Positions 7,944 through 15,913 of a stretch of 17,914 nucleotides of DNA are shown here, in pieces. Origin of the DNA: Bacteroidales bacterium (GTDB lineage Bacteria > Bacteroidota > Bacteroidia > Bacteroidales > Muribaculaceae); contig CAAEIL010000162.1 in the NCBI GenBank assembly GCA_900755985.1, positions 1 through 17,914 on the forward strand, in the 5' to 3' direction. Below the pieces are notes generated by a model. That model was not told the origin of the DNA, did not search any database, and saw only the letters and a list, made by a program, of their open reading frames with translations. The position numbers and the translations under genes are program-made. Position 1 is the stretch's first letter; every line of letters begins with the position of its first letter.

Positions 7944-8927
7944 TTACTCAGCGGTCTTGATTTCATAGATGTCAATGGGTACGCGTGCCGGCAGGACACC
8001 CGTGCGCATTATCAGACGCTGACCGTCGACACCGCCGACAAAGGCGTAGAAGCGGCTCGGGACACCGGCCGATGACGTCGTCACAAGATATATGGGTCTT
8101 GTCAACGGATATTCGCCGCTGTAAATATACTGCTGATAAGGACGATAGGGATATAGTCTGTCGCGCATGACGCCAATGGTCTTAACTTCGGCGGCGTCCA
8201 TCCGGTCGTTGATATCCTGGCCGTTGACTGCCGATGTGTCGTTTTTGAGATAGCTGTCAAGTTCCGAACCACTATGGTCGAGACTGAGGTTGGCAGTGAG
8301 CCATGTCACACCGATAACACCTATATTGGCGGCATCGTTCTTCACGGCTTCAAATACGCTGTCAACCGAGCCTACGGCGCTCACATTGGGGCCAAATGCC
8401 TTGCCATGCAACAGCGAGTCGCGCATGTAGAATGCAAGCGACGAGCCTTCGTTGTCAAGAATGACATTAATACGACGGTCCGGGGCGTCGGGCTGAATCT
8501 GATTCCAACGTTGTGTCTCACCGGCAAGTATTTCGGAGATTTCTTTCATAGATAGTTGCTCAACAGGATTTTCTTTGTTGACAATAAGCGCTATGGCATC
8601 GACGGCAATCTTCTGACTGCGCGGTTTCAGTTTCATGGCTTCGAGTTTTTCTTTTTCGGCTTTGGTGAGGTCGCGGCCGATAACAACAACCTGAGCTTCG
8701 CGGTTGAACAGGGCTTCGAGAGCCTCTTTCTGTGGCGCATATGTAACAAGAATATGGTCCTTGGGAAGGCGGTATTCAAAGACATCGATTTCCTGCTGAA
8801 TGATGTTTTTGAACGAATCGTCACAATATACCGTGGCCGAAACCGAGACCTTGCGCTCGGTACACGACGTGAACGACACCAAAGCCACAAGGGCACAAAC
8901 TATGGCTGACCGGATTTTAAGTTTCAT
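7944..8927 (-). CDS. PstS-like substrate-binding lipoprotein
   Basis: A 327-residue lipoprotein with a periplasmic-binding-protein fold of the PstS-like (PBP_like_2) family. The signal peptide has core IVCALVALVSFT and lipobox FTSC, so Cys22 is the likely lipid anchor. VVVIGRDLTKAEKEKLE, IAVDAIALIVNKENPVEQLSM, the L..I..G...W.QI pattern (EISEILAGETQRWNQI), and NEGSSLAFYMRDSLL are characteristic; these regions bind phosphate in true PstS. No pstCAB transporter genes are adjacent. In Bacteroidales this protein usually belongs to an ExbB-ExbD-ExbD-TonB cluster followed by a TPR gene, so a role in an envelope energy-transduction system rather than phosphate import is likely. Ligand unknown. Confidence 0.85.
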   Translation of the reverse strand: MKLKIRSAIVCALVALVSFTSCTERKVSVSATVYCDDSFKNIIQQEIDVFEYRLPKDHILVTYAPQKEALEALFNREAQVVVIGRDLTKAEKEKLEAMKLKPRSQKIAVDAIALIVNKENPVEQLSMKEISEILAGETQRWNQIQPDAPDRRINVILDNEGSSLAFYMRDSLLHGKAFGPNVSAVGSVDSVFEAVKNDAANIGVIGVTWLTANLSLDHSGSELDSYLKNDTSAVNGQDINDRMDAAEVKTIGVMRDRLYPYRPYQQYIYSGEYPLTRPIYLVTTSSAGVPSRFYAFVGGVDGQRLIMRTGVLPARVPIDIYEIKTAE

Positions 8928-9241
8928 TATTGTATTTTTTTAAGGATATATTCTATGTCTATATTATCAAGAGTGAGTCTATATTATCAAGAGTGAAAAG
9001 TTGCCTCTCATGAACATTCTGCCGCAGTAGTGCGTAGCCCGCAAAACAGGCAAACCGGAAGGACTGATACCTGACGGTTTCATTGTGCCTTGAATATATG
9101 CCTGCGCCCCGGGGCGACGCCAAATCGCTCAGGGGCAGCATATTTATCATATCGATGCCTAAGATGTCGGGAGTTCGCCAATGCGACACGCCAATGACAC
9201 AGGCTTGTCTGTACCGTAAAATCCTGACGATGTCCCGAGAA
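8928..9241. other. Intergenic region, no confident gene
   Basis: This 314-bp region contains the perfect tandem duplication at 8957-8996 just upstream of the PstS-like gene. A minus-strand frame (9294-8959, 111 codons) crosses it and overlaps the end of the small membrane gene. It has no signal peptide, no domain and an irregular composition, so I do not call it a gene, though see the findings. Confidence 0.5.
8957..8996. repeat. Perfect tandem 20-bp duplication
   Basis: GTCTATATTATCAAGAGTGA occurs twice head to tail (8957-8976 and 8977-8996) without mismatch. It ends 30 bp upstream of the PstS-like start, inside its probable promoter region. Confidence 0.95.
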
Positions 9242-9532
9242 TCAGAGGCGTGTATCAATGCCGGCATAGGCACGGTAGGCGCGCCATACGCCATAAATCA
9301 TAAGCAGGATACCGACCGTAATTCTTACCCAGGCAAACTGAGGGTCAAATCCGAAGAAGTTTGACGGGAGCACAAGCAGGATACCCATGCCAATGTACAC
9401 AATAATCATAAAGATGGTGAAAATGATACGCATCGCATGGCCGGGGGCTGATTTGGGTTCTTCCACATCTTCGCCGTGCATTTGTTCACGATATTTGCGG
9501 AATTCTTCCGATTCTTTATCAGAGCGTTTCAT
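9242..9532 (-). CDS. Small two-TM membrane protein
   Basis: A 96-residue protein of unknown function. The N-terminus (about residues 1-32) is charged and cytoplasmic (KRSDKESEEFRKYREQMHGED). It is followed by two hydrophobic helices, about residues 35-56 (IIFTIFMIIVYIGMGILLVL) and 66-87 (FAWVRITVGILLMIYGVWRAY), with the linker PSNFFGFDPQ between them. The ATG at 9532 is the only plausible start. It is 220 bp downstream of the PBP gene on the same strand and 314 bp upstream of the PstS-like gene. Small proteins of this shape occur near the ExbB/ExbD-type cluster in Bacteroidales, but I cannot assign a family. Confidence 0.75.
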   Translation of the reverse strand: MKRSDKESEEFRKYREQMHGEDVEEPKSAPGHAMRIIFTIFMIIVYIGMGILLVLPSNFFGFDPQFAWVRITVGILLMIYGVWRAYRAYAGIDTRL

Positions 9533-9752
9533 GATAGTTAAGCATTAAATAGTTGTTAGTGTTTTATAAAGAAAACACCGTAGAGCGGCGAAAGTTTTCA
9601 CAACAAACCTCATACATACCGACTGCGGACCAAAAGCATAAAATGCAACGCTTAATCAGCCTTGACATCCAGGCGGCAGAGGCCCGCTCGGAAGCACGGT
9701 CCGCGTTCACATCTCCTTGGCAATCATGGACAGCCGATGTGGCCGCGGGACG

Positions 9753-12209
9753 TCAGTCGAATACATCGTCGACCGAGACGTTCTCGACTTGCTGGTCTTC
9801 GCCGTCTCCGTCTCCGTCGCCATAGAGTCCGCCGCAGAGATTGACGTCAGGCGGGAAAGTAAACTTGGCTTCCTGACTCATCTGCAGATTACGGTCCGAA
9901 TAAATTTTCTTCATGAAGCGGCCAAAGATAGGCAGTGCCATTTCGGCACCCTGACCGTCGGCCGTGCTGTTGAAATGTATATAGCGTTCATCTCCGCCGA
10001 CCCACACACCGGTAACAAGTTCGGGGGTGAAGCCCATAAACCAGCCGTCTGCATTGAAGTTGGTGGTGCCTGTCTTGCCGCCGATTTCAGCCGTAAGATT
10101 ATATGGGCCGCCACGCAGACGGGCACCTGTGCCGTGGTCCACGACATTAAGCAACATGGACAGGATGCGGTAATATGCTTTTTCGCTGATGACTTCGGTC
10201 TGTATGGGCGAGAAATGTGCCAGGACGTTGCCTTTGTTATCTGTTATGGCGGTGACATAGATCGGCTCGGAACGCATGCCTTTATTGGCGAAAGCCGAGT
10301 AGGCGCCAACCATTTCGCGCACCGAGACCTCGCAAGGACCGAGCGAAAGTGATATGACGGCCGGCAACTGATTGGTGATGCCCATGCGGTGCATTAGCTG
10401 GACAAGGCGCGTAGGTCCGACTTCGTTGAGGACGCGGGCCGAGACATAGTTGTTCGATGTCGTAAGCGCGCGCCGCAGGTCAATCATGCCGCCGCCACGA
10501 CCGCCGCGAGGTGTCCATGTCTGGCCATTGCTGAGTTTGAACACCGGAGGGGTATTCGAGAACATCGAGCAGGGCGTATAGTCATCCTCCATGGCAAGTG
10601 TGTAGAGAATGGGCTTGATTGTCGAACCTATCTGGCGGCGTCCGCGCGACACCATATCATACTGGAAGAAGCGGTAGTCGGGTCCTCCGACATAAGCCTT
10701 GACATACCCGGTGCGCGGATCCATCGACATCATGCCGGTGCGCAGGAACGACTTGACATATAGTATGGAGTCGTAGGGTGTCATGGTCTTCTCGACAGGG
10801 CCTTCGTAGGAGAAGAGTGTCATGTCGAAAGGCGTGTGGAACTCACGCTCAATCTCGCTGTCCGACTTACCGGCAGCCTTTGCCACGCGATATCGCTCGC
10901 TCTGCCTCATGGCGTTGCGTATCAGCTTGTCGCGGCCGGCCGACGAAAGTTCGGCGGGATTAGAACTGTACGGCATACGGCCTTTTTCGGCATTGAAGCG
11001 CTTCTGAAGCTGCGACATGTGTTCCTCGACAGCTTCTTCGGCGTAGTGCTGCATGCGCGAGTCTATGGTAGTATAAATGCGCAGGCCGTCGTTATACAGG
11101 TCGTAATATGTGCCGTCGGCCTTGGGATTTTTCTGAATCCAGCCAAAGAGCGGATTTGTAGCCCATGCCACGGAGTCATCGACAAAGCGCTGCTGGTCCC
11201 ACGAGGGATAGTCCGAGCGCTGAGGTTTCTTGGCAGTCAGCACGCGGCGCAACTCTTCGCGGAAATATGGCGCGATGCCCTCCTTATGGTCCATACGGTG
11301 GAAATTAAGGCCCAAGGGAAGGGCTGAAAGCGAGTCACATTCGGCCTGCGTGAGCTTGCCGGCTTTAACCATCTGGTCGAGGACCACATTGCGGCGTTCG
11401 GTGGCACGCTCGGGATATCGCATGGGGTTATAATATGTGGGATTCTTGACAAGCCCCACAAGCATGGCAGCCTCCTCGACACGTAGGTTGCGCGCCTCTT
11501 TGTTGAAGTAGACCTGAGCTGCGGATTTGATGCCCACGGCATTGTACAGGAAGTCGAACTGATTAAGGTACATCTTGATGATTTCCTCTTTGGAGTAATA
11601 GCGCTCGAGCTTGATGGCTATCATCCATTCGATGGGCTTTTGAAAAGCACGGCTGAGGATATTCTTTGTAGGAGGTGTATACAGTTGCTTGGCAAGTTGC
11701 TGGGTTATCGTTGAGCCGCCGCCGGCACTTTTCTGACGCAGGATGACGGTCTTGATGATGGCGCGGCCAAGGGCTTTGACATCAATGCCCGAGTGTTCTT
11801 CGAAGCGCTCGTCTTCAGTCGACACCAAGGCATCGACAACATGCTGCGAAATCTCGTCATAGTCGGCGTACAGACGGTTGCCGGTATCCTTGAAAAAGCG
11901 GCCCATCTCTTCGCCGTCGGCCGTATATATTACCGATGCAAACTGGTCATGGGGATTCTTAAGTTCTTCGACTTCGGGCATATAGCCGATAATGCCATTG
12001 TATATAAGTATGAAGAACAACAGGACGACGCCTACCATGATGCCGAAGATGCGCCACATCATCCTGACTATCTTGAGGTTGTGCTGAAAGCGAGCACGCT
12101 CGGGCGAAAGCGGTTCGGACGTCGCATTACGGCCGTGTTGACGGTCATTGTTATCGGGGGAGTCTATCTTGAAGCCGTGGCTGTTGTTATTTCGGTTTTT
12201 GAAATTCAT
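9753..12209 (-). CDS. mrcA: Bifunctional penicillin-binding protein 1A
   Basis: A class A PBP of about 818 residues that polymerises lipid II and cross-links peptidoglycan at the inner membrane. After a polar N-tail there is a TM helix at about residues 53-72 (RIFGIMVGVVLLFFILIY). The GT51 glycosyltransferase follows: STEDERFEEHSGID with catalytic Glu about 132, GGGSTITQQLAKQL about 164-176, and the EWMIAIKLERYYSKEEIIKMYLN motif. The transpeptidase motifs are all present: GSTIKP (SxxK, Ser about 528), SNN about 584, KTGTT about 711. The C-terminus is an acidic Gly-Asp tail. The frame stays open to 12413, but a perfect primary-sigma promoter at 12236-12266 lies inside that extension, so ATG 12209 is chosen (12224 is possible but nearly leaderless). 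Confidence 0.95.
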   Translation of the reverse strand: MNFKNRNNNSHGFKIDSPDNNDRQHGRNATSEPLSPERARFQHNLKIVRMMWRIFGIMVGVVLLFFILIYNGIIGYMPEVEELKNPHDQFASVIYTADGEEMGRFFKDTGNRLYADYDEISQHVVDALVSTEDERFEEHSGIDVKALGRAIIKTVILRQKSAGGGSTITQQLAKQLYTPPTKNILSRAFQKPIEWMIAIKLERYYSKEEIIKMYLNQFDFLYNAVGIKSAAQVYFNKEARNLRVEEAAMLVGLVKNPTYYNPMRYPERATERRNVVLDQMVKAGKLTQAECDSLSALPLGLNFHRMDHKEGIAPYFREELRRVLTAKKPQRSDYPSWDQQRFVDDSVAWATNPLFGWIQKNPKADGTYYDLYNDGLRIYTTIDSRMQHYAEEAVEEHMSQLQKRFNAEKGRMPYSSNPAELSSAGRDKLIRNAMRQSERYRVAKAAGKSDSEIEREFHTPFDMTLFSYEGPVEKTMTPYDSILYVKSFLRTGMMSMDPRTGYVKAYVGGPDYRFFQYDMVSRGRRQIGSTIKPILYTLAMEDDYTPCSMFSNTPPVFKLSNGQTWTPRGGRGGGMIDLRRALTTSNNYVSARVLNEVGPTRLVQLMHRMGITNQLPAVISLSLGPCEVSVREMVGAYSAFANKGMRSEPIYVTAITDNKGNVLAHFSPIQTEVISEKAYYRILSMLLNVVDHGTGARLRGGPYNLTAEIGGKTGTTNFNADGWFMGFTPELVTGVWVGGDERYIHFNSTADGQGAEMALPIFGRFMKKIYSDRNLQMSQEAKFTFPPDVNLCGGLYGDGDGDGEDQQVENVSVDDVFD

Positions 12210-12235
12210 CGTTTCATATTGCATTATGACAGATG

Positions 12236-12266
12236 CAAATTTAATACTTTCGTCCGAAACAACAAA
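12236..12266 (-). promoter_or_regulatory. Primary-sigma promoter of the PBP gene
   Basis: On the minus strand TTTG (12266-12263), 19 bases, then TAAATTTG (12243-12236) match the Bacteroides -33 TTTG and -7 TAnnTTTG consensus exactly. Transcription would begin about 6 bases further on, roughly 20 nt before ATG 12209. This shows that the reading-frame extension above 12224 is not translated from this promoter. Confidence 0.8.
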
Positions 12267-12461
12267 ATACCCCACGCAAAACCCACACACACAGACTTTC
12301 AATGTTCCATTGGGCAGACAACAGTTTTTTCTGCACTGCGCATCGCGGAGAGGGATTGAACTGGACTTCCCTGAGTTTTCCTCCGGAGTATACTCCGATA
12401 TTTCCATGTACATCCCAGTGGGGTTTACACCAAGTAATTTTTGCTTTTAGCGTTAAAGTTT
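12267..12461. other. Divergent intergenic region with palindrome
   Basis: The region lies between the divergent PBP and His-rich/TonB-receptor promoters. It holds the 14-bp palindrome CGGAGTATACTCCG (12384-12397), overlapped by CTCCGGAG (12381-12388). On the minus strand at about 12340-12356 the sequence GTTCAATCCCTCTCCGC resembles the 3' end of a tRNA, but no T-stem or cloverleaf forms. No gene is seen. Confidence 0.5.
12384..12397. promoter_or_regulatory. 14-bp perfect palindrome, candidate operator
   Basis: CGGAGTATACTCCG is a perfect 14-bp inverted repeat about 100 bp upstream of the TonB-receptor operon promoter and about 120 bp upstream of the PBP promoter. It is of the size bound by dimeric regulators. 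Nothing in the window identifies the regulator. Confidence 0.3.
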
Positions 12462-12462
12462 A

Positions 12463-12492
12463 ATTGTGTTCGACGAAAAAGCACTAACTTTG
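12463..12492 (+). promoter_or_regulatory. Primary-sigma promoter of the His-rich/TonB-receptor operon
   Basis: TAACTTTG at 12485-12492 is a perfect -7 box. ATTG at 12463-12466 is a near match to the -33 TTTG box with an 18-base spacer. The start of transcription would be near 12498, which rules out the upstream GTG at 12466 as start codon of the following gene. Confidence 0.65.
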
Positions 12493-12519
12493 TGGCCTGA
12501 CAACATGATTTTTTCGACA

Positions 12520-12870
12520 ATGAAAGCCAACGAGCGCCTTATGCGGCTGATGTCAATATTGATGCTGGTTGTTTTCGCAAACTTCTATTGCGGAAACAGC
12601 ATGTTCATGCACAGCCATACACTCAATGGTCATACCATTGTCCACTCACACCCGATGTTGCCGGGTTCTCAGCACAGTCATTCGGCCAGTCAGATACAAA
12701 TCATCTCGCTGTCCAACCTGATGGTGCAGTCCATGGACCAAACGAGCGAGCCTGATGTATTTTTCGCCCCATATCGCTGTCAGACACGTATTATCGTGCC
12801 CGAACCTTTCGTGGGCCACATCGAATTACTGCGGCAGAGTGCCTTGCGGGCGCCTCCTGTCCGGGCCTGA
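12520..12870 (+). CDS. Small His-rich exported or membrane-anchored protein
   Basis: A 116-residue protein of unknown function. A hydrophobic segment at about residues 7-26 (LMRLMSILMLVVFANFYCG) is a signal peptide or anchor. It is followed by a dense His cluster: H31, H33 (HSH), H38, H42, H44 (HTIVHSH), H52, H54 (HSH), arranged like a zinc, copper or nickel binding site. The tail is less ordered and ends LRAPPVRA, similar to the RAPP endings of small metal-related proteins such as DUF2946. The ATG at 12520 leaves a leader of about 20 nt from the promoter at 12463-12492; ATG 12505 is an alternative. It is first in a likely operon with the TonB-dependent receptor, 134 bp downstream. Similar HSH...HSHP proteins precede TonB receptors in Bacteroides, from recall. 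Metal binding is inferred. Confidence 0.75.
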   Translation: MKANERLMRLMSILMLVVFANFYCGNSMFMHSHTLNGHTIVHSHPMLPGSQHSHSASQIQIISLSNLMVQSMDQTSEPDVFFAPYRCQTRIIVPEPFVGHIELLRQSALRAPPVRA

Positions 12871-13004
12871 AACAATTTCTGTACATGCCGCCGAGATGAC
12901 GGTTTGTACCGACACAGCGTTTTTTACACTCAACTATTCCAACCATTATCGGACAGACCGGTCGTGCGAACGTACCGGTCGGTCACGCAGCAACATACAA
13001 TCTC

Positions 13005-15290
13005 ATGCTACGTATTTTCATTGCAGTGCTGCTTGCAGCGCTGGCTCAAAACATCATATTCGCACAACAGACAATAAAAGGCGCCGTCACCGACGCCGAT
13101 AACAACGAGCCTCTGGCCTATGCCTCGGTACACGTCGCCAATATGGCCAAAGGCGCCATGACCGACGACAACGGACGATACAGCATTGACGGCCTCGCTC
13201 CGGGACAATACATCATCGAGGTATCCATGACCGGATATGCTACTATGTCGCGCAAAATCGCACTTGAGCCCGGACGTACGGTCTCGGCCGATTTTGCCCT
13301 TGTTCCTGATGCCTTCCAACTCGAGCAGGTTGTCGTCACAGGCTCAAAGAGCGAGGAGAAACGCCGCAATTCGCCCTCTCTTGTCAACGTTGTCAACGCC
13401 CGCACACTACTAAATGTCAACGCTTGCACCCTTGCCGACGGGCTGAATTTTCAGCCTGGTGTTCGCGTCGAGAACGACTGTCAGAACTGCGGCTTCACGC
13501 AGGTGCGCATCAACGGTCTCGACGGCCATTACTCGCAGATTCTGATGAACTCCCGGCCCATCTTCTCGGCGCTGGCAGGAGTTTATGGCCTTGAACACAT
13601 TCCGTCAAACATGATTGACCGCATCGAGGTCATGCGCGGCGGCGGGTCGGCCCTCTTCGGATCTTCGGCCATAGGGGGTACAATCAACATCATCACCAAA
13701 GACCCACACGAAAATTCGGCCCGCGTGTCGCATACGCTGACTTCGATTGGCATCAGCGGCGCTCTCGACAACAACACAACGGTCAACGCTTCGTTAGTGA
13801 CGCCCTCGGGGAAAGCCGGCATTATGATTTACGGCCAAAACAGATACCGCGACGGCTATGACCACGACGGCGACGGTTTCACCGAAATTGCCAAGCTAAA
13901 GACTCATACGCTCGGCACTCGCGTCTTCCTGCGCACTTCCGAACTTACAAAACTCACTGTCGAATACCACAACACCGCCGAGTTTCGCCGCGGGGGCGAC
14001 CAGCTCGACGTCCCGGCGCATCAGGCCATGATTGCCGAGCAGGTCGAACATGACATCCATTCGGGCGAGGCTACGTACGACATTTACGACAGCGCACGCG
14101 ACAACCACATATCGATATTCGCCGCCACGCAGTCGACACGGCGCAAAAGCTACTACGGCTCGCATCAGGACCCCAACGCCTACGGACGCACCTCCGACCT
14201 GGTCGTCAACGCAGGAGCACAGTGGACGCACAATATCAAACATCTGCTTTTCATGCCTGCCGAATTTATCGCCGGCATCGAATACGACTACAACCGCCTG
14301 CACGACGTGACATTGGGCTATGACCACGACGTTCTGCAAAAAGTCAACATATACAGCGCCTATGTCCAGAACCAATGGAAGGACGACAGATGGGGATTCC
14401 TTGTAGGAGCGCGCATCGACAAACACTCGCTCGTCAGCGGCGCCATTGTTTCGCCACGTGCCAACATACGTTACAATGCGGGCCGCGACGCCAATTTCAG
14501 GCTGTCATACTCGACGGGATTCCGTGCGCCCCAGGCCTATGACGAGGACTTCCATATAGCCATCGTGGGTGGCGACCGCGTGGTAACCGTACTCGCACCG
14601 GGGCTGAAGCCCGAAAAGAGCAACTCGTTCAGTGCTTCGGCCGACCTGTATCACACTTTCGGCTCAGTGCAGACCAATCTGCTTGTCGAGGGATTTTACA
14701 CCGACCTGCGTGATGTTTTTGCCCTGCGCCAGCTCGACGAAAAGGACGCTGCCGGCAACGATGTTCTCGAACGCTTCAACTGCTCGGGAGCACGCGTAGC
14801 GGGCATCAACGTCGAAGCCCGCGCCGTCTTTCCCTTCGGATTCGATATCCAGGCCGGATGCACCTGGCAGCGCTCGCGTTACAAACGACCCGAAGTCTGG
14901 TCGGACAATCCCGATGTCCCGTCAGTGAAACGGATGTTCCGCACACCTGACGTTTACGGCTATCTCACAAGTACGTACGCTTTGAATCATCATCTGTCCT
15001 TCTCGCTCTCAGGAACACTTACCGGAAGCATGCTTGTACAGCACATAGCCGGTTCAGGAACAACGGTAGACTGCGCGGTGACAACGCCGGCGTTCTTCGA
15101 CTGCAACTTCAAGACCAGCTACGAATTTCACATCATGCCGTCGCTGACGGCTACGGCATCGATAGGCGTTATGAATATCTTCAATTCTTATCAGCGCGAC
15201 TTTGACCGTGGTGCCGACCGCGACTCAGGCTACATCTACGGTCCGTCCATACCCCGTTCGCTGACAGCCTCGTTCAGCCTCAGTATCTGA
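13005..15290 (+). CDS. TonB-dependent outer-membrane receptor
   Basis: A 761-residue TonB-dependent transporter. Signal peptide: residues 1-20 (cleavage before QQ). Residues 22-102 form a carboxypeptidase-regulatory-like beta-sandwich (IKGAVTD..N.EPLAYASV...D.NGRYSI.GL.PG.Y). QLEQVVVTG at 105-113 is a TonB-box-like segment. The plug (about 120-233) contains VRVENDCQNCGF with C159 and C162, RINGLDG, and the highly conserved ERVEV-like DRIEVMRGGGSALFGSSAIGGTINIITK. The rest is the 22-strand barrel, with the FRAP motif in TGFRAPQAYDEDFH. It lacks the SusC length (about 1000) and has no SusD partner, so it is a small-ligand receptor. The CxxC plug pair and His-rich neighbour suggest a metal or metal complex, but the substrate is not shown by sequence. 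Confidence 0.93.
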   Translation: MLRIFIAVLLAALAQNIIFAQQTIKGAVTDADNNEPLAYASVHVANMAKGAMTDDNGRYSIDGLAPGQYIIEVSMTGYATMSRKIALEPGRTVSADFALVPDAFQLEQVVVTGSKSEEKRRNSPSLVNVVNARTLLNVNACTLADGLNFQPGVRVENDCQNCGFTQVRINGLDGHYSQILMNSRPIFSALAGVYGLEHIPSNMIDRIEVMRGGGSALFGSSAIGGTINIITKDPHENSARVSHTLTSIGISGALDNNTTVNASLVTPSGKAGIMIYGQNRYRDGYDHDGDGFTEIAKLKTHTLGTRVFLRTSELTKLTVEYHNTAEFRRGGDQLDVPAHQAMIAEQVEHDIHSGEATYDIYDSARDNHISIFAATQSTRRKSYYGSHQDPNAYGRTSDLVVNAGAQWTHNIKHLLFMPAEFIAGIEYDYNRLHDVTLGYDHDVLQKVNIYSAYVQNQWKDDRWGFLVGARIDKHSLVSGAIVSPRANIRYNAGRDANFRLSYSTGFRAPQAYDEDFHIAIVGGDRVVTVLAPGLKPEKSNSFSASADLYHTFGSVQTNLLVEGFYTDLRDVFALRQLDEKDAAGNDVLERFNCSGARVAGINVEARAVFPFGFDIQAGCTWQRSRYKRPEVWSDNPDVPSVKRMFRTPDVYGYLTSTYALNHHLSFSLSGTLTGSMLVQHIAGSGTTVDCAVTTPAFFDCNFKTSYEFHIMPSLTATASIGVMNIFNSYQRDFDRGADRDSGYIYGPSIPRSLTASFSLSI

Positions 15291-15306
15291 CAGCCGGACG
15301 AGGCTG
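15291..15306 (+). terminator. Weak candidate terminator after the TonB receptor
   Basis: CAGCC (15291-15295) pairs with GGCTG (15302-15306) around a six-base loop, directly after the receptor stop codon and before the convergent gene end at 15333. The downstream tract CTATCTT is only weakly U-rich. Confidence 0.3.
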
Positions 15307-15332
15307 CTATCTTCCGGGGCAAAGCAGAACAG

Positions 15333-15887
15333 TCAGTCCTCAAACGGGGCAGCCATTTCGCGGAAAGCCCGGCGATTGCGCATTACATTGATAATAGCAA
15401 TAATAAGACCAATGACAAGGCCTGTAATCCCGCCCCACAGAAGTGCATCTTCCCTGGCAAACTCCATAAACAGCATCACCAGACATGGTACGGCGATAAC
15501 CTCGCCGAACAAGCGACAACGGAAAGCATAGCGCCGCAAACCTATTACCGTGCGTGCGGCTTCCACCACCGGGAGGTCATATACCCGTGCATGTTTCAGA
15601 CGATACCACACCGAGAGATTGGCTATGCCTAAAACTATCATGGTCAGCACATATATACAGTTCACCACGGGTGACATATCCAAGGTTTTGTTCAGCGGCA
15701 CAAGCACTACAGGAACAATAAATGCCAAAATGCCCATGCGCAGATAACGGCGCGAAAGCCAGTCGGCGGCATTGTGGCTGCGTTCCATCCTGACAAGTTC
15801 GGCAGCGACCCGCCGCACATTCTCGCTACGGTCGGAGGGGGTGTCTGTGGCAGACTTCCATTTATTTTTAAGACTGTCTAATGTCAT
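15333..15887 (-). CDS. Four-TM protein encoded after an ECF sigma factor
   Basis: A 184-residue membrane protein. The N-terminus MTLDSLKNKWKSATDTP is typical of proteins encoded directly after ECF sigma genes in Bacteroidales, and the following basic helix (about residues 20-50) is soluble. Four hydrophobic helices follow at about 51-66, 73-94, 126-142 and 149-168, with a short charged tail. The ATG at 15887 is used; an upstream TTG at 15920 would overlap the sigma stop and adds an unlikely MLKRKLNLCK segment. It starts 26 bp after the sigma gene. By position it may be the anti-sigma factor or membrane tether, but it has no recognised anti-sigma domain. Confidence 0.8.
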   Translation of the reverse strand: MTLDSLKNKWKSATDTPSDRSENVRRVAAELVRMERSHNAADWLSRRYLRMGILAFIVPVVLVPLNKTLDMSPVVNCIYVLTMIVLGIANLSVWYRLKHARVYDLPVVEAARTVIGLRRYAFRCRLFGEVIAVPCLVMLFMEFAREDALLWGGITGLVIGLIIAIINVMRNRRAFREMAAPFED

Positions 15888-15913
15888 GGTCTTGCAAAGG
15901 TTTAGTTTTCGTT

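Noticed and set aside
9625..9704. Long-range stem GCGGACC / GGTCCGC
   Set aside because: Seven pairs across 66 bases in a 220-bp gap can arise by chance; no further structure supports an RNA gene.
9717..10352. 211-codon open frame on the plus strand
   Set aside because: It is antisense to the transpeptidase domain of the PBP, whose motifs are all intact.
12335..12400. tRNA gene on the minus strand
   Set aside because: Only a short 3'-like stretch fits; the T-stem does not pair and no anticodon arm or matching acceptor 5' end is found.
12210..12413. N-terminal extension of the PBP reading frame
   Set aside because: A consensus promoter lies inside it, and the extension is Cys-rich and unlike PBP N-termini.
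12310..12440. Cobalamin riboswitch on the minus strand
   Set aside because: GGGATG, GGAAA and a GGAG...CTCC stem recall the aptamer core, but the B12 box and the order of the conserved blocks are missing, and the downstream gene is a PBP with its own promoter.
13896..14426. 176-codon open frame on the minus strand
   Set aside because: It is antisense to the TonB receptor barrel and has no features of its own.
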